Assembly (NCBI GenBank): GCA_050010555.1
Contig: JBEKKV010000026.1
Span: 1-42,460, forward strand
Length of the DNA: 42,460 bases
Direction: 5' to 3'
Origin: JALHUB01 sp050010555
GTDB taxonomy: Bacteria > Chloroflexota > Dehalococcoidia > DSTF01 > JALHUB01
The position numbers and the translations under genes were made by a program. Below, one piece after another: positions 1 through 7,664 of this stretch; the stretch's first letter is position 1, and every line of letters begins with the position of its first letter. The notes under the pieces are model-generated. The model saw only the letters and a program-made list of their open reading frames with translations. It made no database searches and was not told where the DNA came from.

Positions 1-978
1 CACCTGGGTATGTACGAGCTCTTCGCTCTGAGGGTGGCCGTTACCCTTGCGGTGTCGACGCTATCCTACCACCTGGTGGAGATGCCGATACGGCGGGGCG
101 CCTTCCGGGGGAGGAAGATCACTTGGAGCTTTGCTCCTGCGGGGGCTGCCTGCCTGGCCGTGGTGCTGGTCGTCGTGACGCGGGGTGGCGTGTCGCCGGC
201 GGGCGCGTTCGACCTGGGGCAGCCTGCGGACGCGCCAATGCCGACGGTGGCGGATGCCGGCAGTCAGGCGCCCATCCGCGTCATGGTCCTGGGAGAATCG
301 GTCGCGATGCTGCTCGATCCCGGCCTGAGCGACGTCGCCAGTCAGTCAAACATCGTCGTCTGGAACAGGGCCGCCGTCGGCTGCGGCTTCCTCGACCTCG
401 AGATATGGCACGATGGCCAGGGCAACACGTCGAAAGACGCGGCGGAGCAGTGCACGGAGTGGCATCAGTCGTGGCAGCAGGACGTGAACGACTTCAAGCC
501 GGACATCGTCCTTATGGCGTTCGGCGTTTGGGACAGCGAAGACATCCAGACTTCAAACGGCAAGCTGCTGGCGGGCACGCCGGAGTGGAACGCCTACGTC
601 CACGACGGCCTTGAGAAGACCTTCACGATGCTGACGTCGCAGGGCGCGAAGCTGCTGCTGACGACTTTCCCCTATGTCCGGCCGGGGCTGTGGGACCTTC
701 TCGCCAACGGCCAGGAAATTACCGACGACAGCGCCCGCCACATGGACGACCTCAATGCTATCTATCGCAGCTTCGCCGCCGAGCATCCAGGGCAGGTCTT
801 CCTTGCCGACCTGAACGGCTTCGCCGATCCGGCAGGAAAGTACACTGACCTCTACGTCGACGGCGTGAGGATGCGCGAGGACGGCGTTCACTTCACGACG
901 GAGGCGTCGTACGTCGTCGCGCGCTGGCTGGTGCCTCAGATCGTCGCCGTCGCGGACGCCTCCGCCCCGGCGGGCTGA
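1..978 (+). CDS. Acyltransferase-3 / SGNH-domain protein, 5' truncated by window edge
   Basis: The reading frame is open to base 1, so this is the C-terminal part of a longer gene. The first residues, with 'YHLVEMPIRR' near residue 24, match the end of the membrane acyltransferase-3 domain (OafA-like), and one further hydrophobic segment follows near residues 45-60. The rest is an extracytoplasmic SGNH-type domain, with a nucleophile block 'VMVLGESVAM' and a C-terminal Asp/His block 'EDGVHFT'. Proteins of this architecture O-acylate cell-surface polysaccharides. The nucleophile block reads GES where the family usually has GDS; the serine itself is kept. The gene is convergent with the DUF3089 gene, with 8 bp between stop codons. 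The substrate cannot be told from sequence. Confidence 0.8.
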   Translation, partial: HLGMYELFALRVAVTLAVSTLSYHLVEMPIRRGAFRGRKITWSFAPAGAACLAVVLVVVTRGGVSPAGAFDLGQPADAPMPTVADAGSQAPIRVMVLGESVAMLLDPGLSDVASQSNIVVWNRAAVGCGFLDLEIWHDGQGNTSKDAAEQCTEWHQSWQQDVNDFKPDIVLMAFGVWDSEDIQTSNGKLLAGTPEWNAYVHDGLEKTFTMLTSQGAKLLLTTFPYVRPGLWDLLANGQEITDDSARHMDDLNAIYRSFAAEHPGQVFLADLNGFADPAGKYTDLYVDGVRMREDGVHFTTEASYVVARWLVPQIVAVADASAPAG

Positions 979-986
979 AGCTCCCT

Positions 987-2150
987 CTACTGGGAGAAGG
1001 CGGCTGTCTGCTGGCGGACCAGGTCGACGAGATTGCCCAGCGCGATGTTGATGTCGACCAGGTGCAATCCCCACGTCGGCCCGAGCACCTGGGTCACGAT
1101 TGGTCGCGTCTCGCCAGGAATGTTCGTGCTATCGACCTGCAGCCAGTTGGCGCCACCCTCGCTAGTGCAGGTGCCGGTATAGAGGCCGGGATACGATATC
1201 CATGGCGTCGAGGCCGTCGGTATCGGTCCGACCAGCGCACCCAGCGCCCCCGGGAGCGGAGCAGTCGGATTATACATCTGGAGGGTTCCCGTGCCGCCGG
1301 ACAGCGAGGCGGGGTTGACGCAAAGCACTTCCACATCCTTCCCAGCGGCGTCGGCGGCGCGAATGCCAGTATCGGCTCTGCCGAACAGGCTGTCGGCGGG
1401 CGGCGTTTGGTCGAACGAGGAGTAGGCGACGACGCAACCCGTTTGGTCCGTCGAGCGGCAGGCGGGAACGTTCTGGAAGTCACCACCCACGTCCTGTCCT
1501 GTCTTGACGAGGACGTTGCCACCGATGAGGAGCGCCGAGACGAGAAGCTTGCGCTCAGCGGGATTGGGGTCTATCTCCGACGAAATGAGCCGCGTCAGCA
1601 TCATCGTCCCCTGCGAGTGGCCAATGAGGACGACGCCGCGACCGTTGTTGTAGTGCGCCAGGTAGTCCTGCCAGGCGGAGAGCACGTCGGCGTAGGCGAT
1701 GTTGAGGCCTTGCGTCATGTCGCCTGTGGTGGTGCCGTTAATCGTGGACAAAGTGAGCTGGCGGTACATCGGCGCGTACACTTTGCAGACCTGTGAGAAG
1801 CGAGAGGCCTGGGACATCGCTACGGCCTGCTCTTCCGGATCGATGTTCAGGTTGGCGTTTACGGTGGTCTGGCCGCTCACCGTTGGATAGACGTAGAAGC
1901 AGTCGATGGGCGGGTCCTTGGCGACGGACGCAGTTTCGGTCGTGGTCGAGCCGTCGGCGGCGATGACGGTGGTCGTCAGGTCGCTTTCGCAGGGGTTATC
2001 GGCCGCGCCCGGCTTGCATAGCCAGACCGTGTCTGAGGGTGCCGGGGAGGAAACGGCAGTCGGGGTGGCGGAGCTCGACGAGGAGCCGCCGCAGGAGACA
2101 GCAATGCCCGCCAACACGCCGAGCGCCGCCGCCATGAGGACGATTCGCAT
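987..2150 (-). CDS. DUF3089 family lipoprotein, alpha/beta-hydrolase-like
   Basis: A 387-residue exported protein. I chose the ATG at 2150 rather than an upstream in-frame start because it gives a clean lipoprotein signal (hydrophobic core, then AVSC with the lipid Cys at residue 20) and has AGAGG about 8 nt upstream. A Ser-rich linker follows. The body carries the DUF3089 opening 'DCFYVYPTVSGQT' and a nucleophile elbow 'IGHSQG', as in lipase-like hydrolases. DUF3089 proteins are annotated as lipase-like but poorly characterised, so the substrate is unknown. It is probably anchored outside the membrane. It is transcribed towards the acyltransferase gene and away from the tRNA-Gly stub; no convincing promoter was seen upstream. 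Confidence 0.82.
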   Translation of the reverse strand: MRIVLMAAALGVLAGIAVSCGGSSSSSATPTAVSSPAPSDTVWLCKPGAADNPCESDLTTTVIAADGSTTTETASVAKDPPIDCFYVYPTVSGQTTVNANLNIDPEEQAVAMSQASRFSQVCKVYAPMYRQLTLSTINGTTTGDMTQGLNIAYADVLSAWQDYLAHYNNGRGVVLIGHSQGTMMLTRLISSEIDPNPAERKLLVSALLIGGNVLVKTGQDVGGDFQNVPACRSTDQTGCVVAYSSFDQTPPADSLFGRADTGIRAADAAGKDVEVLCVNPASLSGGTGTLQMYNPTAPLPGALGALVGPIPTASTPWISYPGLYTGTCTSEGGANWLQVDSTNIPGETRPIVTQVLGPTWGLHLVDINIALGNLVDLVRQQTAAFSQ

Positions 2151-2319
2151 ACCCGTGCCTCTGATTCCGGCTGCACGAAACCGAAGAGTCGCCTTAAATG
2201 TCCTCATCGTGGTCTCGGCCCTTTCCGTTCCGACCTTTCAGATCGCTGGCAAGCCATGCTGTACTAGAAGTATCGGGCCCACGCCGCGGCCGGTCAAGCC
2301 GCGTGCGGTTCGCCTTCAG

Positions 2320-2348
2320 TTGCGGGGCCGTTGGGCCGTAGGTATACT
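2320..2348 (+). promoter_or_regulatory. Sigma70-type promoter of the ancestral tRNA-Gly gene
   Basis: TTGCGG (2320-2325), a 17-bp spacer, then TATACT (2343-2348). The expected start is about 2355, just before the tRNA stub at 2359. This fits the original tRNA-Gly promoter, now cut off from the complete tRNA by the inserted element. Confidence 0.6.
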
Positions 2349-2358
2349 TGGATGCGAC

Positions 2359-2395
2359 GCGGGGGTAGCTCAGCGGTAGAGCTCCTGCCTTCCAA
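2359..2395 (+). repeat. attL: 37-bp 5'-half copy of tRNA-Gly(UCC)
   Basis: These 37 bases are identical to 8717-8753 and cover the tRNA from its first base through acceptor strand, D-arm, 5' anticodon strand and the whole anticodon loop. Identity stops exactly where the 3' anticodon strand should start (ACATT here, GCAGG in the intact gene), and the flanking base on the other side also differs (C against T). This is what site-specific integration into a tRNA gene leaves behind. Confidence 0.9.
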
Positions 2396-2490
2396 ACATT
2401 TGTTCGCCAGCGCTGTCCATCAAACTCGCAGACCCTTACCGAAAACACCACAGTTATCATCTCTTCGACTTCTCACCACCGGACCCAACA

Positions 2491-2519
2491 TTGGCGGCTC
2501 CCCACGCGTAGGCTATAAT
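2491..2519 (+). promoter_or_regulatory. Promoter of the MmeI-like gene, predicting a leaderless mRNA
   Basis: TTGGCG (2491-2496), a 17-bp spacer and a consensus TATAAT (2514-2519). The ATG at 2527 lies 7 nt past the -10 box, so transcription should start at or within a base or two of the start codon. There is no Shine-Dalgarno sequence. Confidence 0.7.
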
Positions 2520-2526
2520 CGCAGCC

Positions 2527-5352
2527 ATGAATTCCCTCGAGTTCGTCAGGAAGTGGGCCGCCTCCAAACAGAGTGAAAGCTCGACAGCTCAGGAACACTT
2601 CATCGATCTGTGCCGCCTGGTCGACCAGAGCACGCCAAACGAGGCGGACCCCAACGGAGCTTTCTTCGCGTTTGAGAAGGGGGCGAAACGGCCCGATGGC
2701 GACGGATTCGCGGACGTATGGCTCAAGAACCACTTTGCCTGGGAGTACAAAGGCAAACACAAAGACCTCGGGATTGCTTACAAGCAAGTTCAGACGTATC
2801 GCGAGGCGCTGGGCAACCCGCCGCTGCTCGTTGTCTGCGATATAGAACGGTTCGAAGTCCACACCAACTGGACGAACACCGAGACCTGGATCTACCGTTT
2901 CCGCAACGCCGATATCGCGCTGGACGAGCCGGTTGAAGTCACCACCTACGGCGGGCCCGCTGCCGACGCCCCGAAGCTCACCGCCCTGCAAGTCCTGAAG
3001 GCGCTCTTCGAGGAGCCCGAGCGCCTGAAGCCCCTCCGGACCACGGAGCAGATCACGCAGGAAGCCGCCAAGCTCTTTGGGCGGATCACAGATGACCTGC
3101 GCAAATGGAAGGTAGAGGACATGCGCATCGCCCGCTTCGTGACGCGGGTGATGTTCTGCATGTTCGCGACGGACGTAGGCCTTCTGCCGCGCGAGACCTT
3201 CAGTGAGGTCATCAACGTCAATAAGGACGACCCCGCTGCATTCCGCGAGAACCTGTCGGCGCTGTTCGAGGTCATGCGGAAGGGCGGGAAGTTCCTCATG
3301 CACGCCGTGCCTTACTTTAACGGCCGCTTGTTCGAGGACAACGACGTGCCGGGCGAGATCCACGGCGAGCATGTCCGCGTGCTGGAAGACCTGGACAGCC
3401 TCAACTGGGCGGACGTTGAACCGGTAATCTTCGGCACCCTGTTCGAGCGCGTCATCGACCCCGCTCAGCGGCGGCGGATCGGCGCGCATTACACCTCCCG
3501 CGCCGACATCGAGCTTATCGTTGAGCCCGTGCTGATGAGTCCCCTGAGACGGGAATGGGACCAGATCAAGGCAGCGGCGGAAGACCTGCCGGAGAACGCG
3601 GCTTCGCGGCGGCGCATCGGCGGCGCACTGCAGACGTTCCATGAGCGGCTGGCAAGTATCCGCGTCCTTGACCCCGCCTGTGGCTCCGGCAACTTTCTCT
3701 ACGTCTCTCTTGCTCTTCTCAAGGCCCTTGAGAAAGAGGTCATCGCCTTCGCGTCGTTGCATGACGTTGCGCTCTCGCCACGCGTTCACCCGCGCCAACT
3801 GATGGGCCTGGAGATCAGCGAGTACGCCCGCGAGCTGGCGTCGATAGTCATCTGGATAGGTTACCTGCAGTGGAAGCACCGCAACGTGATGGCGTTCGAC
3901 GACGAGACTCCCATCCTGCAGCCGCTGGACCAGATCGAGTTCAAAGACGCCATCGTTGACCTCTCGGACCCCAACCAGCCGCGTATCCCTGAATGGCCGG
4001 TAGCGGACGTAATCGTGGGCAATCCGCCGTTCCTCGGCGGCAAGCTCCTGCGGACGCACCTGGGCGATGAATACGTTGACAAGGTGTTCGCCGCCTGGGA
4101 CAGTCAGGTGGCGCGGGAGTCCGACCTTTGCTGCTACTGGTTCGAGCAGGGCCGTCGCGCTATCGAGGCGGGCCGCGCCCAGCGGGTCGGTCTTCTGGCG
4201 ACTCAAGCGATCCGCGGCGGCGCTAACCGGCGGGTCCTGCAGCGGATCAAGGAGACCGGCGACATCTTCTACGCGCAGGCCGACCGCAAGTGGATACAGG
4301 ACGGCGTGGCCGTGCGGGTCTCGATGGTCGGCTTCGATGACGGCAGCGAAAAGGACCGCCGCCTCAACGAAGAGAAGGACGACGCGCCGGAACATGCTCT
4401 GGTGCACGCCCACCGCGTATCCCACATTAACGCCAACCTGACCTCTGCGGCGGACGTGACGAACGCGCGGCGCCTCAAGGAGAACCTCGGTATTTCGTTT
4501 ATGGGCGACACCAAGGTGGGACCGTTTGAGATATCGGAGGCAAAGGCGCGAGAGATGCTGCCCAAGCCCAACCCTCACCGGAAGCCCAACTCGGACGTGG
4601 TGCGGCCCTGGGCCAACGGCCTGGACATCACGCGCCGCCCACGACACATGTGGATCATTGATTTCCCTCCCGGCACCACCGAGAACGAAGCTGCCCTCTA
4701 CGAGGCACCGTTCGAGTACGTCAAAAGGCACGTCAAACCGCAGCGAGCAAGCAACAAGCGGAGGGTCTATAGGGAGCGCTGGTGGATCCACGCTGAGGCT
4801 AGGCCCGAGTTTCGTGCAGGGTCGGAAGGGCTCCTGCAGTACGTTGCGACGCCGAACCTGACCAAGTACCGCTTCTTCGTGTGGCTTCCGGCTGATACTC
4901 TGCCAGACCACCAGTTGATCGTATTCGTGCGAGACAATGACTATTTCTTCGGCGTGCTCCACTCCCGCGCTCATGAGGTTTGGGCGCTTCTCATGGGAAC
5001 GCAACTGGAGGACAGGCCACGCTACACACCGAAGTCCTGCTTTGACACATTTCCTCTTCCTCACTCGTCCCCGCAGCAGAAAATGGCGATTGCGGAGGCG
5101 GCCCGCGAGCTCGATGGGCTGCGGCAGGGCTGGCTCAACCCGCCGGAAGACAGCATCGCCCCGAGTGAGCTGAAGAAGCGCACGCTGACCAATCTCTACA
5201 ACCAACGCCCCACCTGGCTGGCAAACGCGCATCGCAAGCTGGACGAGGCGGTGTTCGCGGCATACGGCTGGCCGGAGCCGCCCGACGCGCTGTCGGACGG
5301 CGAGATCGTCAAGCGCCTGCTGGCGTTGAACCTGCAGCGGGAACCAGTGTAG
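2527..5352 (+). CDS. MmeI-like fused restriction endonuclease / N6-adenine DNA methyltransferase (type IIL)
   Basis: A 941-residue single-chain restriction-modification enzyme. The N-terminal nuclease domain has a PD-(D/E)xK core with D63 and E73-Y-K75, the D-x9-ExK spacing seen in MmeI. A helical linker follows, then a gamma-class methyltransferase: SAM-binding motif I DPACGSGNF at residue 382 and catalytic motif IV NPPF at 499-502. The C-terminal 400 residues correspond to the target-recognition and tail region, including 'WALLMGTQLEDRPRY' and 'FDTFPLPH'. MmeI-type enzymes methylate one strand of an asymmetric site and cut about two turns away. All key motifs are intact. It is the defence cargo of the tRNA-Gly element and has its own promoter; no separate methyltransferase or specificity gene is nearby. 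The recognition sequence cannot be predicted by eye. Confidence 0.93.
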   Translation: MNSLEFVRKWAASKQSESSTAQEHFIDLCRLVDQSTPNEADPNGAFFAFEKGAKRPDGDGFADVWLKNHFAWEYKGKHKDLGIAYKQVQTYREALGNPPLLVVCDIERFEVHTNWTNTETWIYRFRNADIALDEPVEVTTYGGPAADAPKLTALQVLKALFEEPERLKPLRTTEQITQEAAKLFGRITDDLRKWKVEDMRIARFVTRVMFCMFATDVGLLPRETFSEVINVNKDDPAAFRENLSALFEVMRKGGKFLMHAVPYFNGRLFEDNDVPGEIHGEHVRVLEDLDSLNWADVEPVIFGTLFERVIDPAQRRRIGAHYTSRADIELIVEPVLMSPLRREWDQIKAAAEDLPENAASRRRIGGALQTFHERLASIRVLDPACGSGNFLYVSLALLKALEKEVIAFASLHDVALSPRVHPRQLMGLEISEYARELASIVIWIGYLQWKHRNVMAFDDETPILQPLDQIEFKDAIVDLSDPNQPRIPEWPVADVIVGNPPFLGGKLLRTHLGDEYVDKVFAAWDSQVARESDLCCYWFEQGRRAIEAGRAQRVGLLATQAIRGGANRRVLQRIKETGDIFYAQADRKWIQDGVAVRVSMVGFDDGSEKDRRLNEEKDDAPEHALVHAHRVSHINANLTSAADVTNARRLKENLGISFMGDTKVGPFEISEAKAREMLPKPNPHRKPNSDVVRPWANGLDITRRPRHMWIIDFPPGTTENEAALYEAPFEYVKRHVKPQRASNKRRVYRERWWIHAEARPEFRAGSEGLLQYVATPNLTKYRFFVWLPADTLPDHQLIVFVRDNDYFFGVLHSRAHEVWALLMGTQLEDRPRYTPKSCFDTFPLPHSSPQQKMAIAEAARELDGLRQGWLNPPEDSIAPSELKKRTLTNLYNQRPTWLANAHRKLDEAVFAAYGWPEPPDALSDGEIVKRLLALNLQREPV

Positions 5353-5523
5353 CGCGCCTCTCTTCCTCGCACAGGCGGAGCTCTTCATCCAGGTCCTCAA
5401 CGTCCAGCTCGTTCCCCGCCCGTGACCGCGCCTATCGGCGATCCTACCCCTACGGGTTTCACAGAAAATGCCGATTGTTTTTATTCAGTTTTTCTCCTTG
5501 GGGCCGATTGTGTCTTGTGGAAT

Positions 5524-5546
5524 GGGCGCGTCGCCGGAACGCGCCC
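5524..5546. repeat. Perfect 8-bp inverted repeat in the 5353-5574 gap
   Basis: GGGCGCGT (5524-5531) pairs with ACGCGCCC (5539-5546) across 7 nt, 29 bp before the start of the small membrane gene. It could act as a weak terminator for the restriction gene or as a leader hairpin; there is no T-run. The rest of 5353-5574 has a T-rich stretch (5475-5500) but no gene I can support. Confidence 0.4.
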
Positions 5547-5574
5547 AGTCAGCAGTTCCTGTAGGGGGAGACTT

Positions 5575-5772
5575 ATGATGAAACCGGCCGAGTTTGGCCT
5601 CGTCGCGCTCGTCCTTGGATTGCTATTCGTCCTGATTTGGAGCGTCCTTGTAGACCCGCCGATTGTTGGGTTCTACTATCTGGGGATCATTGCTCCCGCG
5701 CTCACGTTCATCGCACGAAGTCTCACCGCCGTGCTAAAGAGCGACGACAGCAAGCCCGCTAGTCGTGGCTAG
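5575..5772 (+). CDS. Small two-helix membrane protein, unknown
   Basis: A 65-residue protein. The ATG at 5575 is chosen because GGGGGAG (5563-5569) lies 5 nt upstream; an upstream in-frame start has no ribosome site. Two hydrophobic segments lie at about residues 8-25 ('FGLVALVLGLLFVLIW') and 32-48, separated by 'VDPPIVGFYY', with a short polar Lys/Ser-rich tail. I do not recognise the family. Inside a small integrative element such a protein could be a holin-like, immunity or toxin-type membrane peptide, but nothing in the sequence decides this. It is convergent with the rep gene, 55 bp away. Confidence 0.6.
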   Translation: MMKPAEFGLVALVLGLLFVLIWSVLVDPPIVGFYYLGIIAPALTFIARSLTAVLKSDDSKPASRG

Positions 5773-5827
5773 CCGCCCTGCGGCGCCTCTTGCTCCTCCT
5801 GCCAGCATGGACGCCAGAGCCTCTCCG

Positions 5828-6367
5828 TCAGAATGGAATACAAAACTCTCCCTTATGGCCGAGAAGACGACTAAGAAGCACATCACCATCAGCCATATCA
5901 CGCACAAGATAACGACTGGCATACTTCGCGACCGCCTCCAAATCTCGCGGCACCTCTAGCCGACCGTACCCGTTTTCCTCATACCACAGACGACCCATGA
6001 TAGCGATATCCCCATCCACGAGCCGCCCAACGTCCAACAGCGGATGAAAATGCGGCCAGCCATTGCGCTGATACTGCAACGCAGCGACGTAGTCGACGCG
6101 CCGCCCTAACGCCGTCTCACACCGACGCACCCACCGCTGGAACCGCCCGATTGCCACATCCCGCGCGACAACCTTCGGCATCACGAGGGGCGTCTCTACC
6201 ACATAAGCCTCCGTCGACTCCCCGAACATCCCCCCGTCGAACGCCGGAACTTTGCACCGGTACACCTGAAATCGCCGCTGGTCGAACGTCAGCCCCCCAA
6301 ACACATGCCATTCCCGCAACCCTGCAACCCACTCTCCCCAGGCTGACGTAGCCTCTGCTGCTAACAA
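5828..6367 (-). CDS. HUH-endonuclease rolling-circle replication protein (Rep-like)
   Basis: A 179-residue protein starting at TTG (6367). The start is supported by GGGAGG (6374-6379) 6 nt upstream and an in-frame stop at 6392-6394. It shows the three rolling-circle Rep motifs in order: motif I 'GGLTFD' (residues 24-29), motif II 'PHFHPLLD' with the metal-binding pair H106/H108, and motif III 'AKYASRYLV' with candidate catalytic tyrosines Y149 and Y153. Spacing and order match the compact Rep proteins of small plasmids, filamentous phages and satellites, which nick one strand at the double-strand origin and stay 5'-linked to it. There is no helicase domain. Two interleaved inverted repeats lie 27 bp upstream and are the natural origin candidate. 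The family call rests on motifs only. Confidence 0.72.
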   Translation of the reverse strand: MLAAEATSAWGEWVAGLREWHVFGGLTFDQRRFQVYRCKVPAFDGGMFGESTEAYVVETPLVMPKVVARDVAIGRFQRWVRRCETALGRRVDYVAALQYQRNGWPHFHPLLDVGRLVDGDIAIMGRLWYEENGYGRLEVPRDLEAVAKYASRYLVRDMADGDVLLSRLLGHKGEFCIPF

Positions 6368-6393
6368 GACCGTCCTCCCGTTGGCCGAGCACT

Positions 6394-6447
6394 AGGCGCA
6401 CCCGTCCCGTCAAGAATGAGCGGGCCGGGTGCGCCTCCGCTCATTCT
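6394..6447. repeat. Two interleaved perfect 11-bp inverted repeats, candidate replication origin or rep control site
   Basis: Arm A 6394-6404 (AGGCGCACCCG) pairs with A' 6426-6436. Arm B 6413-6423 (AGAATGAGCGG) pairs with B' 6437-6447. The order A-B-A'-B' means the two hairpins compete or form a pseudoknot. Both pairings are perfect. The block lies just upstream of the rep ribosome site, where a rolling-circle nick site or a leader controlling rep would be expected. Confidence 0.7.
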
Positions 6448-6486
6448 CCATATCGACGCCGACTTACAACCAGCAGGCCCGTCAGC

Positions 6487-6729
6487 CTAAGCTAAGGGGA
6501 TGGTACGCGGTCGCCCTTGCCGCTCGAAGCGGCGAGTAAGAAGCGCTTCCCGCTTTGCGGAAAGCGCCGAGAGACCTTCTTCTTGGTAACGTGGCCGGTT
6601 CCGGCTTTGCGGTCTCCGGCCACTGGTGAGCGATCTTACGCCCTCCGGCCGCGAGTCAAGGGTCTGCGATGAACTCGCTTGCTCCGCTCGCTCGCCCTTG
6701 ACTGGCTTGCCGTCGGCCACGGTAGTCAT
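6487..6729 (-). CDS. Possible small basic protein, weak
   Basis: An 80-codon reading frame whose ATG (6729) overlaps the stop of the preceding minus-strand ORF by 4 bp (ATGA), as in translationally coupled pairs. The product is Arg/Ser/Gln-rich with no recognisable motif. The same DNA contains several inverted repeats, which argues that it may be structural rather than coding. No good ribosome site is visible. I list it only because of the overlap. Confidence 0.25.
   Translation of the reverse strand: MTTVADGKPVKGERAEQASSSQTLDSRPEGVRSLTSGRRPQSRNRPRYQEEGLSALSAKREALLTRRFERQGRPRTIPLA
6543..6702. repeat. Hairpin-rich stretch between rep and the small genes
   Basis: Three inverted repeats in 160 bp: 6543-6553 with 6557-6567 (11 bp, one mismatch, TTT loop); GTGGCCGG 6591-6598 with CCGGCCAC 6616-6623; GTCAAGGG 6655-6662 with CCCTTGAC 6695-6702. 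The first two loops share CTTTGCGG. On the minus strand the first hairpin is followed by TTCTT and could end transcription. The density of repeats resembles plasmid origin or single-strand-origin DNA. Confidence 0.45.
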
Positions 6730-6923
6730 CGGTTAGCCCTGCCCTTTCGTCGCGCCTTTACCGAGAGATACGCCAGGCGTGTGTAGTACGCCTTGCGCGC
6801 CGATTCGGCGCAGGCGGCACGCTGTTCGGCACTCATGACGCCGTCAGGGTCGACCTGGCGCTCGAAACGAGAATCGAAAGAAGACCGGGCCGCTGCCGTC
6901 GCAGCAGTCCGGTCCGAGGTCAT
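6726..6923 (-). CDS. Small helical protein of mobile-element type, unknown
   Basis: A 65-residue basic, Ala/Arg-rich protein, probably all helical, with a central 'FERQVDPDG' segment followed by 'ARKAYYTRLAYLSVKARR'. From memory, similar short proteins with an 'F-x-R-x-VDPDG' core are common in actinobacterial genomes and phage-like islands, with no known function; I cannot verify that here. I chose the ATG at 6923 because the conserved-looking part starts there; an upstream in-frame TTG exists, but the terminator hairpin at 6991-7037 lies inside that extension. The start has no clear Shine-Dalgarno. Since it follows a terminator, it probably needs its own promoter, which I could not identify. 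Confidence 0.5.
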   Translation of the reverse strand: MTSDRTAATAAARSSFDSRFERQVDPDGVMSAEQRAACAESARKAYYTRLAYLSVKARRKGRANR

Positions 6924-6990
6924 CGCCCAACGGGAGTACGATGCTATTCTTGCTCGAAGACTCGCTTCGCCGCTCACCGTGACACCAGCC

Positions 6991-7037
6991 CAAAAACGAA
7001 ATCGGCCACCTTCGACATGAGTCGAAGATAGCCGATT
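6991..7037 (-). terminator. Rho-independent terminator of the integrase operon
   Basis: Two-part perfect stem: AATCGGC/GCCGATT (7000-7006 with 7031-7037) and CTTCGAC/GTCGAAG (7010-7016 with 7021-7027), with a 4-nt loop and 3-nt internal bulges. On the minus strand it is followed by TTTCGTTTTT. It lies 37 bp past the stop of the 196-residue gene. Confidence 0.75.
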
Positions 7038-7073
7038 CAGGCGACGCCCAGCGCACCTCAAATGTACGCTATT

Positions 7074-7664
7074 CTATGAACGACGTTTACGATACGCTAG
7101 CGCTTCTGCTACGCTCGGCGGCAATCCCTCTCTACAGTACCTACAATCTTGTTTCGAATGCCCCTTCCTTCCCCGCCACCCCGCCTTACGCGCCTTCTCT
7201 CGGCCGTCCTTGCCGTCCCATTCCTTCACCACCTCTTGGATCGCCGGGGTATCGCACGCCTTCACAACCCTCAGAATCTCATCGTAGTCCTCTAGCCCCT
7301 CTATTCCCCACAGATGCCCGATCAGCATGTCCACCCCCGAACCCCGTCTTCTCCCTGGTTGCGCCTTGCGCATCCGCCCTTCCGCCATTGCCACCAGATC
7401 ATCCTGTCGAGCCTTCTCCCTCGCCCACTTGGACAGCACGTCCCAACCGCCATCTTCGCGCAGCCCGCTGACTACATACATCTTCGATTTGATGGCTGCC
7501 CACAATAGCAGTCGCCACCCGACCAGCGCTTGTATTTCCTCCAGGCTGAACTCTGTCGGCTCTTCAAGCGATAGTTTCCTGTTGAAGTATTTCCAGCTCG
7601 TAGTTGGCACGGGCTTACGCGCCAGCAGCATCCGGTACTTGCTGTACAGTTTCCGGTCAGTCAT
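7074..7664 (-). CDS. Hypothetical protein coupled to the integrase
   Basis: A 196-residue basic protein whose ATG (7664) overlaps the integrase stop in ATGA, so it is translationally coupled and shares the integrase promoter and terminator. A helical middle with 'ALVGWRLLLWAAIKSKMYVV' is followed by a charged tail ending in 'HSKQDCRYCREG', a possible half metal site (H, C, C near residues 169-177). I recognise no family. Its position suggests an accessory role in integration or excision, but a recombination directionality factor of this size would be unusual. An unrelated cargo function is equally possible. Confidence 0.65.
   Translation of the reverse strand: MTDRKLYSKYRMLLARKPVPTTSWKYFNRKLSLEEPTEFSLEEIQALVGWRLLLWAAIKSKMYVVSGLREDGGWDVLSKWAREKARQDDLVAMAEGRMRKAQPGRRRGSGVDMLIGHLWGIEGLEDYDEILRVVKACDTPAIQEVVKEWDGKDGREKARKAGWRGRKGHSKQDCRYCREGLPPSVAEALAYRKRRS

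Noticed and set aside
2473..5400. A 975-codon open frame antisense to the MmeI-like gene
   Set aside because: It mirrors a gene with full restriction-modification motifs, and its translation has no recognisable domain; long antisense frames are common in GC-rich DNA.
5353..5420. Minus-strand stretch reading as an acidic peptide ('NELDVEDLDEELRLCEEERR')
   Set aside because: It looks coding-like but has no start and runs into the MmeI-like gene on the other strand; too short to call a remnant.
6726..7061. 111-codon version of the small helical gene starting at a TTG
   Set aside because: It would place the integrase-operon terminator inside the coding sequence and has no ribosome site.
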